This document shows, piece after piece, positions 61,598 through 64,000 of a DNA stretch of 64,000 nt (positions within the stretch are counted from its first letter, which is position 1; each line of letters starts with the position of its first letter). The stretch is from Mansonella perstans (Eukaryota > Nematoda > Chromadorea > Rhabditida > Onchocercidae). The position numbers and the translations under genes are program-made. The DNA is taken from the NCBI GenBank assembly GCA_037074765.1, contig JBAMDO010000151.1, positions 57,540-121,539 on the forward strand, read 5' to 3'. Below the pieces are notes generated by a model. That model made no database searches. It saw only the letters and a list, made by a program, of their open reading frames with translations, and was not told where the DNA came from.

Positions 61598-62887
61598 CTG
61601 TAAAATAATAAAAATGAAGTACAACATAAGGACAGTTCTAAGTTTAAAAATGAAATTTTCCTACGTCAACTTTGATGTATTTGGCATTCAACGGAACTCA
61701 TAAATATGTCCTGCACTTTCCATGAACTTTCGCCAAAAATCGAACGTAACATAGCTTACAAGGATCAAATTATTCCCGTGACACTTTCTCCACCGATCCC
61801 AAGTTAATTAATTGATAATAAATGGATGACACAATGGTAATAAATAGTTTAGACAAGGAAAATTAACGAATTAATAATAGCTGGAACATCCCCAACTTTT
61901 CCACTTGTCCTTTAATGAGAGAATTTTAAAAGCTTAGAAATTACAATTTCAATTCGTTAATTACAACTCTAAAATCATAATTTCAATTTCTCAATTCAAA
62001 TTTATCCATTTTTCTTCACTTCATGTGAGTGATTTTCAATCAGTTAAATAAGCATATTGAAGAATTTATGATTTTAGAGTTGTAATTTGTCGAATTGAAG
62101 TTTCTGTTAATTCTGGCGAAAACACTATTCATAACCGGAAATGAATGTTGAATCCAGGCACTAAGGTGAAATCAATGTGCGGCGTGTTTGTTGATTCATA
62201 TTTTTTAATGGAAAGAGAAATGATGACAGATGTTTGAAATGAACCGATTTGATTAAATTTCATGCTTTTGACGAGCTAAAAAAATGTGGAAAATAAGAAG
62301 AAAGGATAGATAGAGAGTAATCTGGCAACCTGTAAATATAATTGAAAGGATTTTTTGAAATATTATCAAAATGTTGTAACATGCATGTCATCGTGATTCA
62401 AATCAATTCGTTTTCAAAGTCTAACTCTTATAAACTTGAAAATAGATTTCATAAAAGCTAACTTTAAATTTTTTGAAGGGAAAAATAGGAGAAAGGAAAA
62501 AAAGAAGAATAGCGCCAATAATAATTAAGTTCATAAATACATGAATATTTATTGAAATTGAAATATCACATCATCATCTGTTAAATCCTAATAAATAAGA
62601 ATTGTACTGAAAAAAATAAAAACAAATAAAAAAATTATAAAATATCTGTAAAAAAAGTGTTTATTATTTTACGTGAATGCATGAGAAATGTTGTAATCGA
62701 AGAAATTAAATTTGCCAAATGATTAAACGATTAAAAAATCAAAAATGAAATCGGTACTCAGTTAAATGGATAAAGATGAAAAGGCAAAATGATAGATGTT
62801 CTGATCAATATGGCATTGAAATTTTAAGATAGATCAAAGTAAATGAAAATTTAATCAAATATTTAAAAATTGAAAAAAAATTAAAGA

Positions 62888-62974
62888 ATTGCTATATAAG
62901 CTGAAAATCATTGTTATATATAAGCTGAAAAATTGATTGCTATATAAAACGATTGCTATATAAGCTGAAAAATT
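62888..62974. repeat. Short tandem array of [24 protein letters not shown] units
   Basis: Three to four imperfect units of about 24-31 bp, each with TATATAAGCTGAAAA, one internally shortened. Confidence 0.75.
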
Positions 62975-63594
62975 CAAACTGCTTAAATGTAAAAATGAAA
63001 CAAAAAAGTTTTCGGATAGGAAAACAGGATTTCACAATAAATAACTTGAAATTATGAAAAAAAAGTTATCCTTCAAATTGCACAAAAATTGCCAATCTCA
63101 AAAAAGTAACGATTCATTTACAATTCATTTGAAAATTTAAAATGCATTTAATGAAATAAATGAACATTATCAATTCCGATGCTATTCTCTCATTCCCATA
63201 TTTCAGTACATTCGAAATCTTCCGCGGATAAATGTAAGTGGGAATAAATGCCAAAAATTTCCCTCTTGTATTAAGAATATTGCAATATATGGCACATATC
63301 ACATTGATATTTTCAATCGTTTTACATTTTATACATACAAATTTGGAACATTTAAATACGTACACACAGATAGACTAACAGACAGATACGAACATAGAAA
63401 CATACATATTGTAATTCATATATTTATATAATGTATATAACTGAAAAAAAAAATAGAAATATTAGATGTGAAGTGAATGAAAGAGAAAATAAGAAGTCAG
63501 AAATACGATTAAAACCAAATGTTTCGCATCATTTTTAAACCACTGAAATGTCTGCAGAACTTTTTTTTTTTCAAAATCATTTTACTAATAATGG

Positions 63595-63940
63595 TGAAAA
63601 TTGATGACAATAACAATGACAACGACAACAATAACAGTAACAAAAACGACAAAGCGATAACGTTGACGATGATGCTAATAAACGGCAAAACGATAACGTC
63701 GACAATAATGATAATGTTCACCATGATGATAATAATGATAACGTTAACAATGATGCTAACAAACGATAAAACGATAATTTCGACAATAATGATAATAATA
63801 ATAATAGCAAATAATGACAAAAACAATAATAAAAATAATAATGATAGTGATAGTAGTGATAATATTGACAACGACAATAACAAATAGTAACAAACAATAA
63901 CAATGATAATAATAGTGATAAGAGTGATATGATAGTATGA
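63595..63940. repeat. Simple-sequence block with an embedded 81-bp duplication
   Basis: AAY/GAT-rich triplet-like DNA. Within it, GATAACGTTGACGATGATGC at 63656 and GATAACGTTAACAATGATGC at 63737 start two diverged copies of a 60-bp unit spaced 81 bp apart. Confidence 0.75.
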
Positions 63941-64000
63941 AAAAAAAAAAAAAAAAAGCAAATAATTTCACTTAAAAATGTTGAAGAAATGTAATATAAT

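Larger units (their letters stand above)
61598..64000. other. AT-rich and simple-sequence flank, no supported gene
   Basis: It lies upstream of DAF-12 and probably holds intron or promoter sequence of that gene. It contains a short tandem array (62888-62974) and a long GATAAY/AACGAC-rich simple-sequence block (63595-63940). Open frames through the latter on both strands are repeat artefacts. Confidence 0.6.

Noticed and set aside
63509..63961. Long open frames on both strands (up to 150 codons)
   Set aside because: They run through simple-sequence DNA and encode only Ile/Leu/Ser or Asn/Asp strings; repeats lack stop codons by composition.

Overview
The window is nuclear DNA of a nematode, most likely a clade III (filarial or spirurid-type) parasite. 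The base composition is very AT-rich. Genes are split by many spliceosomal introns of about 100-1000 bp with TTTTCAG-like acceptors. Best matches by eye are to animal and nematode families, including a near-diagnostic DAF-12 nuclear receptor. There is no bacterial operon, phage or CRISPR architecture. The clade call is an inference from intron size and gene style, not from any search.

Layout: (1) the last coding exon of a VPS52 homologue (1-142, +); (2) about 3.5 kb with coding-like but frame-broken islands (445-1770); (3) a tectonic-family gene (3664-5773, +); (4) a three-exon gene for a small secreted Gly/Tyr/Pro-rich protein with its own TATA box (7469-8354, +); (5) a 5 kb AT-rich gap; (6) a cathepsin B-like cysteine peptidase (13750-18255, +); (7) a Na+/H+ exchanger (19295-23517, -); (8) a serine beta-lactamase-like protein (26478-30254, +); (9) a UBXN7-type p97 adaptor (33229-36806, -) divergent from (10) a SCYL2 pseudokinase (38116-42825, +); (11) an SLC35F-type transporter (43614-47458, -); (12) a repeat-rich gap with several tandem duplications (47459-53043); (13) the DAF-12 receptor gene (53044 to at least 61046, -); and (14) simple-sequence DNA to the end.

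Exon joins were derived by hand from GT/AG sites and reading phase. For most genes every phase closes and the total is a multiple of three, so the models are internally consistent. The 5' ends of the exchanger, tectonic and DAF-12 genes may be incomplete. VPS52, SCYL2 and UBXN7 belong to trafficking and ubiquitin-extraction pathways, tectonic to the ciliary transition zone, and DAF-12 to steroid control of larval development. They are neighbours, not an operon.

The most interesting signals are the small secreted protein that repeats a GNPWIT block, a 4 x 56-bp array of GATA-type sites upstream of the transporter, a tandem copy of part of a transporter exon, a duplicated 0.28 kb element that keeps a perfect inverted AAGGTCA pair in both copies, and an orphan coding exon antisense to the SCYL2 3' end.
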